A stretch of DNA of 64,000 nucleotides from Lachnospiraceae bacterium UBA3850 (GTDB lineage Bacteria > Bacillota > Clostridia > Lachnospirales > Lachnospiraceae). Positions 36,081 through 45,376 of this stretch are shown here, piece by piece (the first letter of the stretch is position 1; every line of letters begins with the position of its first letter). The notes below the pieces were generated by a model that worked only from the letters and a program-made list of their open reading frames with translations, made no database searches and was not told the origin of the DNA. The position numbers were made by a program, and so were the translations under genes. Location of the stretch: the NCBI GenBank assembly GCA_002392655.1, contig DGHK01000050.1:62001-126000 (forward strand), read 5' to 3'.

Positions 36081-39000
36081 ATGCCAAAAAGAACTGATTT
36101 ACACAAAATACTTGTTATCGGATCCGGTCCGATAGTTATCGGTCAGGCTGCGGAGTTTGACTATGCGGGTACACAGGCCTGTCTCGCGCTTAAAGAGGAG
36201 GGCTACGAGGTTGTCCTTGCAAACTCAAATCCTGCAACTATTATGACGGATACAATGATTGCCGATAAGGTTTATATGGAACCGCTTACTCTTGAATATA
36301 TGGCTCGTATCTGCCGTTTTGAGAGACCGGACGCAATCGTTCCGGGAATAGGTGGACAGACAGGACTTAACCTAGCGATGCAGCTGAATGATAAAGGCGT
36401 TCTCAAGGAGTGTGAGATAGAGCTTCTTGGAACAGACGCCGCAAGTATCAGATGCGCTGAGGATAGAGAGCAGTTTAAGGAGCTCTGTGAGAAGCTGGGT
36501 GAGCCGGTTGTTCCTTCAGAGATCACATATACAGTTGAGGAAGGACTGAAGGCTGCAGAGGATATAGGCTATCCTGTAATCCTGAGACCTGCATTTACCC
36601 TGGGAGGAACCGGTGGAGGATTTGCAAATAATCCTGAAGAGATGGCCGAGATGATGAAGAACGCACTTGCTCTTTCTCCGGTACATCAGGTTCTTGTTGA
36701 GAAGAGTATCAAGGGCTATAAAGAGATAGAATACGAAGTAATGAGAGACGCGAACGATACAGCTCTCGTTGTCTGTAACATGGAGAACCTTGACCCTGTA
36801 GGAATCCATACAGGTGATTCGATAGTTGTTGCTCCTAGCCAGACACTTACAAATAAGGAGTATCATATGCTCCGTGACAGTGCGCTCAGAATTATCAGAG
36901 CACTTGGCGTAGAGGGTGGCTGTAACTGTCAGTTCGCACTTGATCCGGAGTCCTTTAACTACTATGTAATAGAAGTAAATCCTCGTGTATCCAGATCATC
37001 AGCACTTGCTTCAAAGGCAAGCGGATATCCGATCGCACGAGTTTCTGCAAAAATTGCTGTCGGAATGAATCTTGATGAGATACATCTTGCCAACACACCT
37101 GCATGCTTCGAGCCGACACTTGATTATGTCGTAACCAAGATGCCAAGATTCCCGTTTGATAAGTTCACTCTTGCTTCAAATGTACTTTCCACGCAGATGA
37201 AAGCAACAGGTGAAACAATGAGCGTCGGTCGTACTGCAGAGGAAAGTCTGCTGAAGGCTATCAGGTCTCTTGAGGATGGAAAGAATCATATACATCTTGC
37301 AAAGTTTGATGTGAAGAATCTCTCTGACAAGACGGATGAGAAGGAAGCAAAGGATGAGGCTATTGAAAAGCTTCTTACTTATATAGAGGATGGAACGGAT
37401 GATCGTATCTATGCACTTTCACAGCTGATATGGCTGGGAGTGGATCTTCAGGTTATCTATAATAAGACCGGAATTGATATGTTCTTCCTTGATAAGATAA
37501 AGAACATAGTTGACTTCGAGAAGAAGATAGAAGCGAAGGCTAAGGAAAAGACGGATGATAAGTCTCTGGGAGATGTTCTGGACAGAGACATCGTTTACGA
37601 AGCAAAGAAGATGGGCTTCTCTGATTCTTACATCGCAGAGCTTGCAGGTGTAACTGAGGACGAGGTTTGGGAGCTTCGTAAGAGCTATGATATAAAGCCT
37701 GTATACAAAATGATCGATACCTGTGCCAGTGAGTTTGAAAGCTATGTTCCTTACTTCTATTCAACCTATGAGGAAGAGAATGAGTCCATAGTATCAGACA
37801 AGAAGAAGGTTATCGTTCTCGGTTCAGGTCCTATCAGAATCGGACAGGGTGTTGAGTTTGATTATTCAACAGTTCATGCCGTAAGAACAATCCACGACTT
37901 GGGCTATGAGGCAATCGTTATTAACAATAACCCTGAGACAGTTTCTACTGATTACACAACAGCAGATAAGCTCTATTTCGAGCCACTGACTGTTGAAGAT
38001 ATAATGAATATAATCGAGCTCGAGAAGCCTGAGGGTGTCATCACATCTCTTGGCGGTCAGACTGCTGTAAACCTTGCGGAGCCACTTGAGAAGAAGGGTG
38101 TGAAGATTATCGGAACCAGCTGTGAGGCTATCTTCAGAGCTGAGGACCGTGATGCATTTGAAAGCGTTATTGAATCTCTGGATATACCTCATCCGAAGGG
38201 TGTTGCCGTTACTGATATCGAGAGCGGAGTGGCAGCAGCTGAGAAGATCGGATATCCGGTACTTGTTCGTCCGAGCTTTGTACTTGGTGGTCGTGCGATG
38301 GAGATTGTTGCAAATGAAGAGATGCTCCGTCATTATCTGAAGACTGCCGTTGAGGTTGATGAGGACAGACCTGTTCTTGTTGATAAGTACATAGTCGGTA
38401 AAGAGGTTGAGGTGGATGCTGTCTGTGACGGAACAGACGTATTCCTTCCGGGAATTATGGAGCTGGTTGAGAGAACCGGTGTGCATTCGGGAGACAGTAC
38501 CAGCGTTTATCCTCCTTATTCTATTTCGGAAAAGGTTAAGGATACTATTGCTGATTATACAAAGAAGCTTGGAATCGGAATCGGTATAGTCGGACTTTTC
38601 AACATACAGTTTATCGTTGATAAGAATGATGATGTTTATATCATTGAGGTTAATCCTCGTGGATCAAGAAGTGTTCCTTTCCTTTCAAAATCAACAGGCT
38701 ACAGTCTTGTTGATATAGCTACAAAGGTCATGCTCGGACACAGCCTTAAGGAGCAGGAATATGTTGGAGTAGCACCTGAGGGCGGACTTAAGGTGATCGC
38801 TGCAGAGGCTGCTGCTGAAAAGATGAGCTCGGTTGAAAAGAAAAATGTAAGGAAATGGTATGTTAAAACTCCTGCATTTTCATTTGCAAAGCTGAATGGT
38901 ATGGATCCGTATCTTTCACCTGAGATGAAGTCTACAGGTGAGGCAATCGGTTACGACAGAAGTCTTAAGAGAGCATTTTATAAGGCACTTCAGGCATCCG

Positions 39001-39395
39001 GAATCAAGATGAAGGAGTACGGAACCGTAATGGTTACTCTTGCCGATGAGGATAAGGAGGAAGCACTTCCGCTTGTAAGACGTTTCTACGAGCTTGGCTT
39101 TAACATAGAAGCAACTGTCGGAACCGGAGAGTTCCTCAAGGAGCATGGAATCAGAACACGTATCAGAGGAAAGCTCAGCGACGGAAGCGACGAGGTCCTT
39201 CGTTCAATCGAGGCCGGCTACGTAAGCTACATCATAAATACAAGAGCGATACTTTCAGGTATCCATTATCAGGACGGTGCGGAGATAAGAAGGTGTGCGA
39301 TCATGAACGGAGTTACGATCTTCACATCGCTTGATACCGTCAGGATACTGCTGGATGTACTTGAGGATATTACGCCTCGTATATCGACGATATAA
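36081..39395 (+). CDS. carB: Carbamoyl phosphate synthase large subunit
   Basis: This 1104-residue protein has two homologous ATP-grasp halves: [20 protein letters not shown] at about 12 and [20 protein letters not shown] near 580, each with its own IEVNPR block. The C-terminal allosteric MGS-like domain (about 970-1104) is present ([25 protein letters not shown] end). It is slightly longer than many bacterial CarB because of a charged linker near 420-435 and 490-505. It forms the holoenzyme with CarA and runs into the glutamine-synthetase-like gene 17 bp downstream. Confidence 0.97.
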   Translation: MPKRTDLHKILVIGSGPIVIGQAAEFDYAGTQACLALKEEGYEVVLANSNPATIMTDTMIADKVYMEPLTLEYMARICRFERPDAIVPGIGGQTGLNLAMQLNDKGVLKECEIELLGTDAASIRCAEDREQFKELCEKLGEPVVPSEITYTVEEGLKAAEDIGYPVILRPAFTLGGTGGGFANNPEEMAEMMKNALALSPVHQVLVEKSIKGYKEIEYEVMRDANDTALVVCNMENLDPVGIHTGDSIVVAPSQTLTNKEYHMLRDSALRIIRALGVEGGCNCQFALDPESFNYYVIEVNPRVSRSSALASKASGYPIARVSAKIAVGMNLDEIHLANTPACFEPTLDYVVTKMPRFPFDKFTLASNVLSTQMKATGETMSVGRTAEESLLKAIRSLEDGKNHIHLAKFDVKNLSDKTDEKEAKDEAIEKLLTYIEDGTDDRIYALSQLIWLGVDLQVIYNKTGIDMFFLDKIKNIVDFEKKIEAKAKEKTDDKSLGDVLDRDIVYEAKKMGFSDSYIAELAGVTEDEVWELRKSYDIKPVYKMIDTCASEFESYVPYFYSTYEEENESIVSDKKKVIVLGSGPIRIGQGVEFDYSTVHAVRTIHDLGYEAIVINNNPETVSTDYTTADKLYFEPLTVEDIMNIIELEKPEGVITSLGGQTAVNLAEPLEKKGVKIIGTSCEAIFRAEDRDAFESVIESLDIPHPKGVAVTDIESGVAAAEKIGYPVLVRPSFVLGGRAMEIVANEEMLRHYLKTAVEVDEDRPVLVDKYIVGKEVEVDAVCDGTDVFLPGIMELVERTGVHSGDSTSVYPPYSISEKVKDTIADYTKKLGIGIGIVGLFNIQFIVDKNDDVYIIEVNPRGSRSVPFLSKSTGYSLVDIATKVMLGHSLKEQEYVGVAPEGGLKVIAAEAAAEKMSSVEKKNVRKWYVKTPAFSFAKLNGMDPYLSPEMKSTGEAIGYDRSLKRAFYKALQASGIKMKEYGTVMVTLADEDKEEALPLVRRFYELGFNIEATVGTGEFLKEHGIRTRIRGKLSDGSDEVLRSIEAGYVSYIINTRAILSGIHYQDGAEIRRCAIMNGVTIFTSLDTVRILLDVLEDITPRISTI

Positions 39396-39412
39396 AATAG
39401 AAAGGATTTACT

Positions 39413-40585
39413 ATGAAGTATACGGAAGAGGAGATAATGGAATATATCGAGGAGGAAGACGCTAAGTTTATCCGACTCGCCTTCAGAGATGCATTTGGCG
39501 CTCAGAAGAACATTTCGGTAATGCCAAGCGAGATACATAAGGCATTTAAGTCAGGTATTCCGATCAACGCAAAGGTAATAATGGGCTTCGAAGGAAGCGA
39601 GGATGCGTGTCTTTATCTGAAACCGGATCCTTCGACTCTTTCTGTGCTTCCGTGGAGACCTGATTCGGGAAGGGTTCTCAGAATGTTCTGCGATGTCTGC
39701 AAGGAGGATGGAACTCCTTTTGAGGCTGACACCAGAAATATCCTCAAGGACGCAGTGAAGGCTGCTGAGGAAGCGGGCGTGGAATTCAAGTTTGGCTCTG
39801 AGATGGAGTTTTATCTCTTCAAGACTGACGACGAAGCAAAGCCTACGAAGATTCCTTATGATGAAGCGGGATATATGGATATTGCGCCGCTTGACAGGGG
39901 CGAAAATATACGTAGAGAGATATGTCTTACTATAGAGGAAATGGGCCTTACACCGGAACGCTCTCATCATGAGAGAGGACCGGGACAAAACGAGATAGAC
40001 TTCCACTATGGCAAGCCTCTCAAGGCAGCAGACCAGATGAGTACATTTAAAATGGTTGTTGCTACGGTAGCGGACAGAAACGGTCTTTATGCTGATTTTT
40101 CTCCGATGCCGCTTTCTGATAAGCCGGGAAATGGATATCATATCAATATTTTTGTTGAGGGTAAGGATGGCGAGGATGTTATCAAGCAGGCCGCAGCAGG
40201 TATACTTTCGAAGATAAAGGATATTACGATTTTCCTCAATCCTACTGATGCTTCGTACACACGTCTTGGAAACTGCACTGCACCGGACAAGATCAACTGG
40301 TCCAGAAGCAGCGGTTCTGAGCTGATGCATATAGATGATATAAATGGAAGGACCAGGGTTGAGCTTCGCTCACCGGATGCGCACAGCAATCCATATCTTG
40401 TTTATGCACTGCTTATTTACGCAGGTCTTTACGGAATCGAGAATAAGCTCAGTCTTCCTGATGAGATGTCAGGTGATGAAGTGATGCTTCCAAAGTCTAG
40501 GAAGGAAGCGATAAAGGCTGCGGAGAAGAGTGAATTCCTAACGGGAATTCTCCCGCAGACTCTTATTGACAAGTATACCTCCTGA
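39413..40585 (+). CDS. Glutamine synthetase-like protein (short, altered active-site arginines)
   Basis: This 390-residue member of the GSI fold is shorter than standard GlnA (about 440). It keeps the N-terminal beta-grasp region (KFIRLAFRDAFGAQKNISVM), the metal-binding Glu in FGSEMEFYLF, GPGQNEIDFHY, the PGNGYHINIF His block and RVELRSPDAHSNPYL. The segment that usually reads NRS followed by IRIP reads SGSELMHID here, so two arginines expected in the substrate/ATP site appear missing. It may be a regulatory paralogue or act on another amine. It lies between carB and an ANTAR regulator; glnA next to an ANTAR antiterminator (NitR) is known in clostridia. Confidence 0.85.
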   Translation: MKYTEEEIMEYIEEEDAKFIRLAFRDAFGAQKNISVMPSEIHKAFKSGIPINAKVIMGFEGSEDACLYLKPDPSTLSVLPWRPDSGRVLRMFCDVCKEDGTPFEADTRNILKDAVKAAEEAGVEFKFGSEMEFYLFKTDDEAKPTKIPYDEAGYMDIAPLDRGENIRREICLTIEEMGLTPERSHHERGPGQNEIDFHYGKPLKAADQMSTFKMVVATVADRNGLYADFSPMPLSDKPGNGYHINIFVEGKDGEDVIKQAAAGILSKIKDITIFLNPTDASYTRLGNCTAPDKINWSRSSGSELMHIDDINGRTRVELRSPDAHSNPYLVYALLIYAGLYGIENKLSLPDEMSGDEVMLPKSRKEAIKAAEKSEFLTGILPQTLIDKYTS

Positions 40586-40686
40586 TAACTTCGATTCTTG
40601 AAAAGTGATTTTTCTGAAAAGTTATTTTTTTGCAAAGTTTGTTTTCTGAAAAATGCTTTTTGTGATCAGGGTTCCTCTTGTTATTT

Positions 40687-40718
40687 GATGTGAAGTGACT
40701 TGCTTTTACATCATCGGT
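40687..40718 (+). terminator. Terminator-like hairpin between the GS-like gene and the ANTAR gene
   Basis: GATGTGAAG pairs with CTTTTACATC (about 40687-40712), followed by ATCGGTTTTTATG. It is moderate in strength and could set a lower level of the downstream regulator. Confidence 0.45.
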
Positions 40719-40738
40719 TTTTATGTTAGTAGTACAAA

Positions 40739-41314
40739 ATGAAAGATAGATCGGTAAACAGATACTCAGTTCTGATAGTATCGTCCTCTGAACAATTCAA
40801 TATGGTTGTGAAAAAGGTTCTGCCGGACAGACGCTTTAATGTGATTGAGGTGAGAAAGAGCGCTTCCGCCGCAAGGCGCGAGCTCCTTGTCAGGGAATAT
40901 GATATAGTTATCATAAATGCACCGCTTCAGGATGGTATGGGAACCGATTTTGTTATGGACCTCGTCGAGAAGAATAGTGCCGGGGTTCTTTTTGCTGTTC
41001 CGAGCGAGCTTTATTGCAGTGCGAACGATCATCTGATAGAATATGGAGTGCTTACTGTTTCAAAACCTGTAAAGACAGAAGAACTCGAACGAAATATCAA
41101 GCTTCTTGTTGCTATGAACGACAGGCTGGATAGACTTAAGAAAAAACTTGTCAGCGTGAATGAGAAGCTGGATGAACTGAGGCTTGTAAGTCGCGCGAAG
41201 CTGATTCTTGTTGAAAAGGGTATGAGTGAGAAGGACGCCCATGAGCATATAATCAGAGAGGCGATGAATCGTGGTCTCACGAAGAAGCAGGTAGCAGAGG
41301 AGATAGTTGAGTAA
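40739..41314 (+). CDS. ANTAR-domain response regulator (NitR-like antiterminator)
   Basis: This 191-residue protein has a receiver-like domain (about 8-118), a coiled-coil linker (about 122-145) and a C-terminal ANTAR domain (about 130-190, with VSRAKLILVEKGMSEKDAHE and IIREAMNRGLTKKQVAEEIV). The receiver lacks the usual acidic pair (SVLIVSSSEQ) and has Asn60 where the phospho-Asp is expected (VIINAPLQDG), so it is a pseudo-receiver, probably controlled by partner binding. ANTAR dimers bind RNA hexaloops with A1 and G4 and prevent termination. Four such leaders occur in this window. No clear Shine-Dalgarno site precedes the ATG. Confidence 0.9.
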   Translation: MKDRSVNRYSVLIVSSSEQFNMVVKKVLPDRRFNVIEVRKSASAARRELLVREYDIVIINAPLQDGMGTDFVMDLVEKNSAGVLFAVPSELYCSANDHLIEYGVLTVSKPVKTEELERNIKLLVAMNDRLDRLKKKLVSVNEKLDELRLVSRAKLILVEKGMSEKDAHEHIIREAMNRGLTKKQVAEEIVE

Positions 41315-41393
41315 TATTTCGAAAAAAGTAGAAAATACAAAGTAAGATGCGAAGTTTAGCATAAGCTTGAAAAGAAAGAATTAGGAGAATTTG

Positions 41394-42488
41394 ATGGAAG
41401 ATCTGAAAGCGCTCAGAGGCGAGATAGAAAACATAGATAAGCAGATGGCTGCTCTTTTTGAACAGAGAATGCAGTGTGCCGGAAAAATCGCCGATTATAA
41501 AAGTGAAAATGGAATGCCGATTCTTGATGAGGGAAGAGAACAGAAGCTTATCAAAAAGAACGAGGCTTATATAAATGAGGAGCTTTTCAAACCATTTTAC
41601 AGGCAGTTTATGTATTCTATGCTGGATATATCAAAGCAGTATCAGCATACGATAGTTGAAAAAATGAGAGTCGCTTACTCCGGAATAGAAGGTGCATTTG
41701 CAAACATTGCTGCAAAGAAGCTCTTTCCTGATGGTGAGCTTGTTTCCTTCAGCAGCTTCAAGAAGGCTTATAAAGCAGTAACTCTTGGCAAATGTGATGT
41801 AGCCGTAATGCCTATCGAGAATAGTGCGGCAGGCGAGGTCGGACAGGTGCTTGATCTTATGTTTGAAGGCGACCTTTACGTAAATGGCCTTTATCCGCTT
41901 CGTATATCACAGAATCTGCTCGGTGTTGAGGGCAGTCACCTGTCGGAAATAAAGAGAGTAATCAGTCATCCTCAGGCTCTTCAGCAGTGTTCTGATTATA
42001 TATCTGAGCATGGCTTTGAGGTTACTGAGTCTGCAAATACTTCTATAGCAGCAAAGCAGGTTGCGGACATGGGTGACAAGACCATCGCTGCTATCGCAAG
42101 CAAGGAAACTGCTGGTCTTTATGGCCTTAAGCTTTTGGATCATGATATAAATGAGGATATTCAGAATACTACAATGTTTGCAGTGGTATCCAGAAATAGA
42201 GAAGAGATCATCAATAACGGCTCAGGTGCTACAGTTATTCTGATGTTCTCTGTAAAGAATGAGGCGGGAACACTTGCCGATGCCATTGGTGTCATAGGTA
42301 AGCATGGCTTCAGTATGAATGCACTTAGAAGCAGACCACTTAAGTCATCACCTTGGCAGTATTACTTCTATGCAGAAATAGATGGCAGACATGCATTTGA
42401 CAGGATAGATTCTATGCTGGATGAGATGTCCAAGTATTGCGAAACACTCAAGGTACTTGGAGCATCGAAGGAGAATGCTGAATTATAA
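41394..42488 (+). CDS. pheA: Bifunctional chorismate mutase/prephenate dehydratase
   Basis: The start ATG 41394 lies 6 bp after AGGAG; an upstream in-frame TTG at 41391 is unlikely. The 364-residue enzyme of phenylalanine synthesis has an AroQ-type chorismate mutase (about 1-85, LRGEIENIDKQMAALFEQRM), prephenate dehydratase (about 90-270, VAYSGIEGAFANIAAKKLFP, VMPIENSAAGEVGQVLDL, and the Thr in NTTMFAVVSR) and an ACT domain (about 280-360, NEAGTLADAIGVIGKHG, SRPLKSSPWQYYFYAEI), which binds phenylalanine for feedback control. It follows the ANTAR gene by about 80 bp and may share its transcript. Confidence 0.95.
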   Translation: MEDLKALRGEIENIDKQMAALFEQRMQCAGKIADYKSENGMPILDEGREQKLIKKNEAYINEELFKPFYRQFMYSMLDISKQYQHTIVEKMRVAYSGIEGAFANIAAKKLFPDGELVSFSSFKKAYKAVTLGKCDVAVMPIENSAAGEVGQVLDLMFEGDLYVNGLYPLRISQNLLGVEGSHLSEIKRVISHPQALQQCSDYISEHGFEVTESANTSIAAKQVADMGDKTIAAIASKETAGLYGLKLLDHDINEDIQNTTMFAVVSRNREEIINNGSGATVILMFSVKNEAGTLADAIGVIGKHGFSMNALRSRPLKSSPWQYYFYAEIDGRHAFDRIDSMLDEMSKYCETLKVLGASKENAEL

Positions 42489-42536
42489 TATACTATGCTT
42501 TAAATCTTAAAGCATTATCAGATAAGGAGTTTTCAG

Positions 42537-44078
42537 ATGGCGACTTTGGATGAAATCGTTGAAAATTCTTTATATACCGAAGTAAAAAAGCTCCGGGATG
42601 GAATCAGTTTAGTTATGGATCCGAAGACGGATAAGATCTACCTGAGAAAAGTCCTGGATGTTTTTAGTATACCTGTTTTTGAATATCTGAATTCACATAC
42701 CGATGTGCACATCCCGAGAATAAAGGCCTTCTGGGAGGAAGGGGATAAGCTTGTCGTAATTGAGGAATATATCCAGGGCACAACGCTGGAGGAGCTCCTT
42801 GAAAAGGGACAGGACTATAAGGGCGACAAATTCGAGTTTGCTGAGATAAAAAGAATTCTGATAGAGCTTTGCGATGGACTTATATTTCTGCATGGCGCTA
42901 ATCCTCCGATCATACACAGGGATGTCAAAGCGTCAAATGTCATCATATCGGAAGATGGCCGCGTGAAGCTGATTGACTACGATGCGGCAAAGCAGTTTGC
43001 AAAAGGCAAGAAGAAGGACACAGTCCTGATCGGAACCCAGGGAATCGCTGCACCAGAGCAGTATGGCTTCGCTCAGTCAGATGAGAGAACTGATATCTTC
43101 GCACTCGGTAAGCTGATGGAACGTATGCTTTCAGGCATAGAGCACTCCGAGGCGGGGCAGGCCGAGAAGATAGTTGAGAAGGCAACAAAGCTTCAGCCGG
43201 AGCTCAGGTATAAAACCGTACTGGAAATGAAGATGGCTGTAGAGCGGCTTAGAAGCCCGATGGATAAGGCTTCGCCTGTTGATAAAAAGCTGGTGGCAGC
43301 ATCGGTAATTATTGCGGCGCTTTTACTGGCGTTAGGCTTTACTTTGTTCAAGCTTGCTTCCGGAAATAAGGATGGTGGGAGAGCAGATAATAATAGCTCA
43401 TCAGACGTGGTGTCCTCCACTACAGGTGATGCAGATAAAAACGTTGCTGTAGAACAAACTGCAACTGTGGATGACGCAAAAGAAGAAAAAGCAGACGATG
43501 CTGATCAGACAGATGTTGAATTAAGGGTCAAGTATCTGGAGGGGGTTAACCAAACTCTTCCAAGTCCGGATGATTACGATATGCTGATTATAAAAATAGA
43601 TATGGACAATGTAGGGGAGTATATAGGATTTGGTAAGGAATCTCCGGAAACGCTTCTCGATAGTAATAATGAAGATTATCCGGTACTAAAGAACAAATTA
43701 CATGATAAAGGATGGATGCATGCTAATGCCTTACTTTACATGATAGAAACCACTACAGAAGAACAAAAGATAGACCCGGAGTATGGAGATTGCAGATATA
43801 CACTTACCGGCGATAAGTTGGATGAGGATTTATCACATTATTACTCGTATGCGTTGGTTGTTAATGTACACTACAGTGATTATGATGTAGAGTGTAGTGC
43901 AGAGTATCTTGGGAAAACAGAAACTGGACGTGGTATTTATAATGGAGGGGAATTTACCCATTTTATAGAGGCAAAAGGATATCTGGTATTTATGCCTGAA
44001 AGTCTTTTAACACTTAATAGCAACGGCCATTACAAATTTAATGGAAGCGGTATAGCTACCAATTTAATAGATGAATGA
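42537..44078 (+). CDS. Membrane serine/threonine protein kinase
   Basis: This 513-residue protein has an N-terminal Hanks-type kinase domain (about 15-235) with catalytic loop IHRDVKASNVII (Asp129) and a DYD motif (LIDYDAA) in place of DFG. GTQGIAAPEQYGF forms the activation and P+1 segment, and the conserved Asp-Ile-Phe-Ala helix follows. One membrane span (about 252-274) and an extracellular domain (about 330-513) of unknown fold follow, joined by a low-complexity acidic linker. It has no PASTA repeats, so it is not a PknB/StkP orthologue. GGAG precedes the ATG, 48 bp behind pheA. Confidence 0.88.
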   Translation: MATLDEIVENSLYTEVKKLRDGISLVMDPKTDKIYLRKVLDVFSIPVFEYLNSHTDVHIPRIKAFWEEGDKLVVIEEYIQGTTLEELLEKGQDYKGDKFEFAEIKRILIELCDGLIFLHGANPPIIHRDVKASNVIISEDGRVKLIDYDAAKQFAKGKKKDTVLIGTQGIAAPEQYGFAQSDERTDIFALGKLMERMLSGIEHSEAGQAEKIVEKATKLQPELRYKTVLEMKMAVERLRSPMDKASPVDKKLVAASVIIAALLLALGFTLFKLASGNKDGGRADNNSSSDVVSSTTGDADKNVAVEQTATVDDAKEEKADDADQTDVELRVKYLEGVNQTLPSPDDYDMLIIKIDMDNVGEYIGFGKESPETLLDSNNEDYPVLKNKLHDKGWMHANALLYMIETTTEEQKIDPEYGDCRYTLTGDKLDEDLSHYYSYALVVNVHYSDYDVECSAEYLGKTETGRGIYNGGEFTHFIEAKGYLVFMPESLLTLNSNGHYKFNGSGIATNLIDE

Positions 44079-44137
44079 AAATGATGAAATGGTGGACTGA
44101 AGGATATTAGAAATAATGTTTTTGTCATAATTGATTC

Positions 44138-44283
44138 TTTACAAAAACGCTAATTATAAGTATAATATGCTTAACGAGACAGTCGGAGAGTGAGTGCACA
44201 TCACCCGATCCGGCGCAAGTTTTTAGTTACTATTTAGAAATAGTCGTCCAAACTGTGTGAGGGTCAGGACGGCTATTTCTTAT
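44138..44283 (+). ncRNA. Candidate antisense RNA antitoxin (RatA-like) with promoter
   Basis: A near-consensus promoter, TTTACA (44138-44143), a 17-bp spacer and TATAAT (44161-44166), would drive an RNA from about 44173. It contains no convincing ORF and ends at a 13-bp hairpin GAAATAGTCGTCC (44237-44249) / GGACGGCTATTTC (44267-44279). That hairpin overlaps the 3' end of a small toxin gene on the opposite strand. Overlapping 3' ends with a shared bidirectional terminator are the arrangement of txpA/ratA type I systems. Confidence 0.6.
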
Positions 44284-44356
44284 GGTCACGGTCAATGAGT
44301 TTCAACACCAGCATTAAAGCTGTAAGAAGCAACATACATATCTCGTAATTACTCAT
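44273..44356 (-). CDS. Type I toxin of the small holin-like (TxpA/BsrG-type) class
   Basis: This 27-residue peptide begins MSNYEICMLLLTALMLVLKL and ends in charged IDRDHKK. It has one membrane helix with a charged tail, as in the putative holin-like toxins of Firmicutes. An excellent AAAGGGGTGAGG site lies 4 bp before the ATG on the minus strand. The antisense RNA described at 44138-44283 covers its 3' end. It is too short for standard gene calling. Its own promoter is not clear; it would lie within the truncated XRE gene on the other side. Confidence 0.7.
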   Translation of the reverse strand: MSNYEICMLLLTALMLVLKLIDRDHKK

Positions 44357-44386
44357 AAGCCTCACCCCTTTCTACGCGCAGAAAGG

Positions 44387-44659
44387 ATGAGTATCCCGCA
44401 GAGCTCGTATGTTCGATACGAAAATGGAGATAGAAAACCTACGGCGGCAACTATCATTCAGATGGCACAGATATTAAATACAAGCGCGGATTATCTGATG
44501 GGAAAAACCGAACGGGATGAAGCGGATACAGTTCTTGTTCGCAAGGACGAAAATCCGGAAATATTTGAAATATCCGTAGGTGCGTCTCAGTTAAATGAGA
44601 CTCAGAAAAAAAGACTTTATGCATATTATAAGAAAATGTGTGAGATGAAAAAGAAGTGA
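44387..44659 (+). pseudogene. N-terminally truncated XRE regulator
   Basis: The frame of 90 residues begins in the middle of an HTH: SSYVRYENGDRKPTAATIIQ and MAQILNTSADYLMGKTERDE match the second half of a Cro/C1 domain, but the first helices are absent. Upstream codons do not encode them in any frame and belong instead to the toxin locus on the other strand. The ATG lacks a properly spaced ribosome-binding site. It is likely a relic left by insertion or recombination, though a shortened protein could still be made. Confidence 0.6.
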
Positions 44660-44660
44660 A

Positions 44661-44690
44661 ATGGTGGGCTGCGTGCCCACCATTTTTTAT
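44661..44690 (+). terminator. Terminator after truncated XRE gene
   Basis: ATGGTGGGC-TGCGT-GCCCACCAT followed by TTTTTTAT is a clear intrinsic terminator. Confidence 0.85.
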
Positions 44691-44765
44691 GCGCTTTTGT
44701 TTATAATTTACCTTATAAACCAGCAATGAGTAATAAACTTAGTTTGTGGTTTGATAAATAGTAAT

Positions 44766-45014
44766 TCATTGATTGGGTGTAAGTAACTCCTCGATAGTTA
44801 TATTAAGGGTTCTGGAAATAATAACGATTTCTATATCTGTGACAAATCGTTTTCCTGATTCAATACGCTGGATTGCATTTTTGTCTATATCGAGTCCTTC
44901 AATCTGAAGTTTATCAGCCAGTGCTCGTTTGGATATTTTCATTTCTTTTCTAGTGGATGATTTTTTATTTCCACAAATGTTGTTTCTGCCGTCTGGGGTT
45001 TTGTTGATGAACAT
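44766..45014 (-). CDS. XRE-family regulator
   Basis: This 82-residue DNA-binding protein belongs to the common Firmicute group with the pattern TPDGRN, CGNK, RALADKLQIEGLDIDKNAIQ, RIESGKRFVTDIEI and LNITIEELL. The HTH lies about residues 30-60. It is divergent from the secreted-protein gene at 45377, separated by a c-di-GMP riboswitch region, and could influence that promoter. The gene appears complete. No partner toxin is adjacent. Confidence 0.82.
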   Translation of the reverse strand: MFINKTPDGRNNICGNKKSSTRKEMKISKRALADKLQIEGLDIDKNAIQRIESGKRFVTDIEIVIISRTLNITIEELLTPNQ

Positions 45015-45185
45015 TTTTTATACCTCGATATTGAATGATAAAAAATGTAATAATGAATGAAATGATTGACGACATTCACTGAATGTCAAACTTATAAAAT
45101 AATAGGGATTGAGCGGATGGATGTTTTATAAGAATACTATTTGGTTGTTGAGTGAGATGGATAAGGAAACTCAAAAGAAAAAGTA

Positions 45186-45330
45186 ATATTTGGCAAAACA
45201 GAGGAAACTCTGTGACGCAAACCAAAGGATCTGAAAGCTTTTTATAAAGGTGAGTATGATAAGCCGGTTGCAATAGATTTATGTTTATTGATTTATTTAG
45301 AAGCATCACGAAAGTGGCGCTTTTATTTAA
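45186..45330 (+). promoter_or_regulatory. c-di-GMP-I (GEMM) riboswitch with terminator
   Basis: The aptamer core shows GGCAAA, then P2 hairpin ACAGAG-GAAA-CTCTGT (45198-45213), GACGCAAACC, AAAGGATCTG, and a 3' part TATGATAAGCCGGTTGCA (about 45255-45272). These are the conserved elements of GEMM-I, including the GAAA tetraloop and the GACGCAAA strand. A hairpin AAGCATCAC-GAAA-GTGGCGCTT followed by TTATTT (about 45300-45328) is the likely expression platform. A one-base deletion relative to the usual GCAAAGCC may weaken binding. The gene controlled encodes a secreted wall-binding protein, a typical target. Confidence 0.75.
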
Positions 45331-45376
45331 TAAAATGAGTTTGATATAAAAATAACTAAAGGAAGAGGGTGTGACG

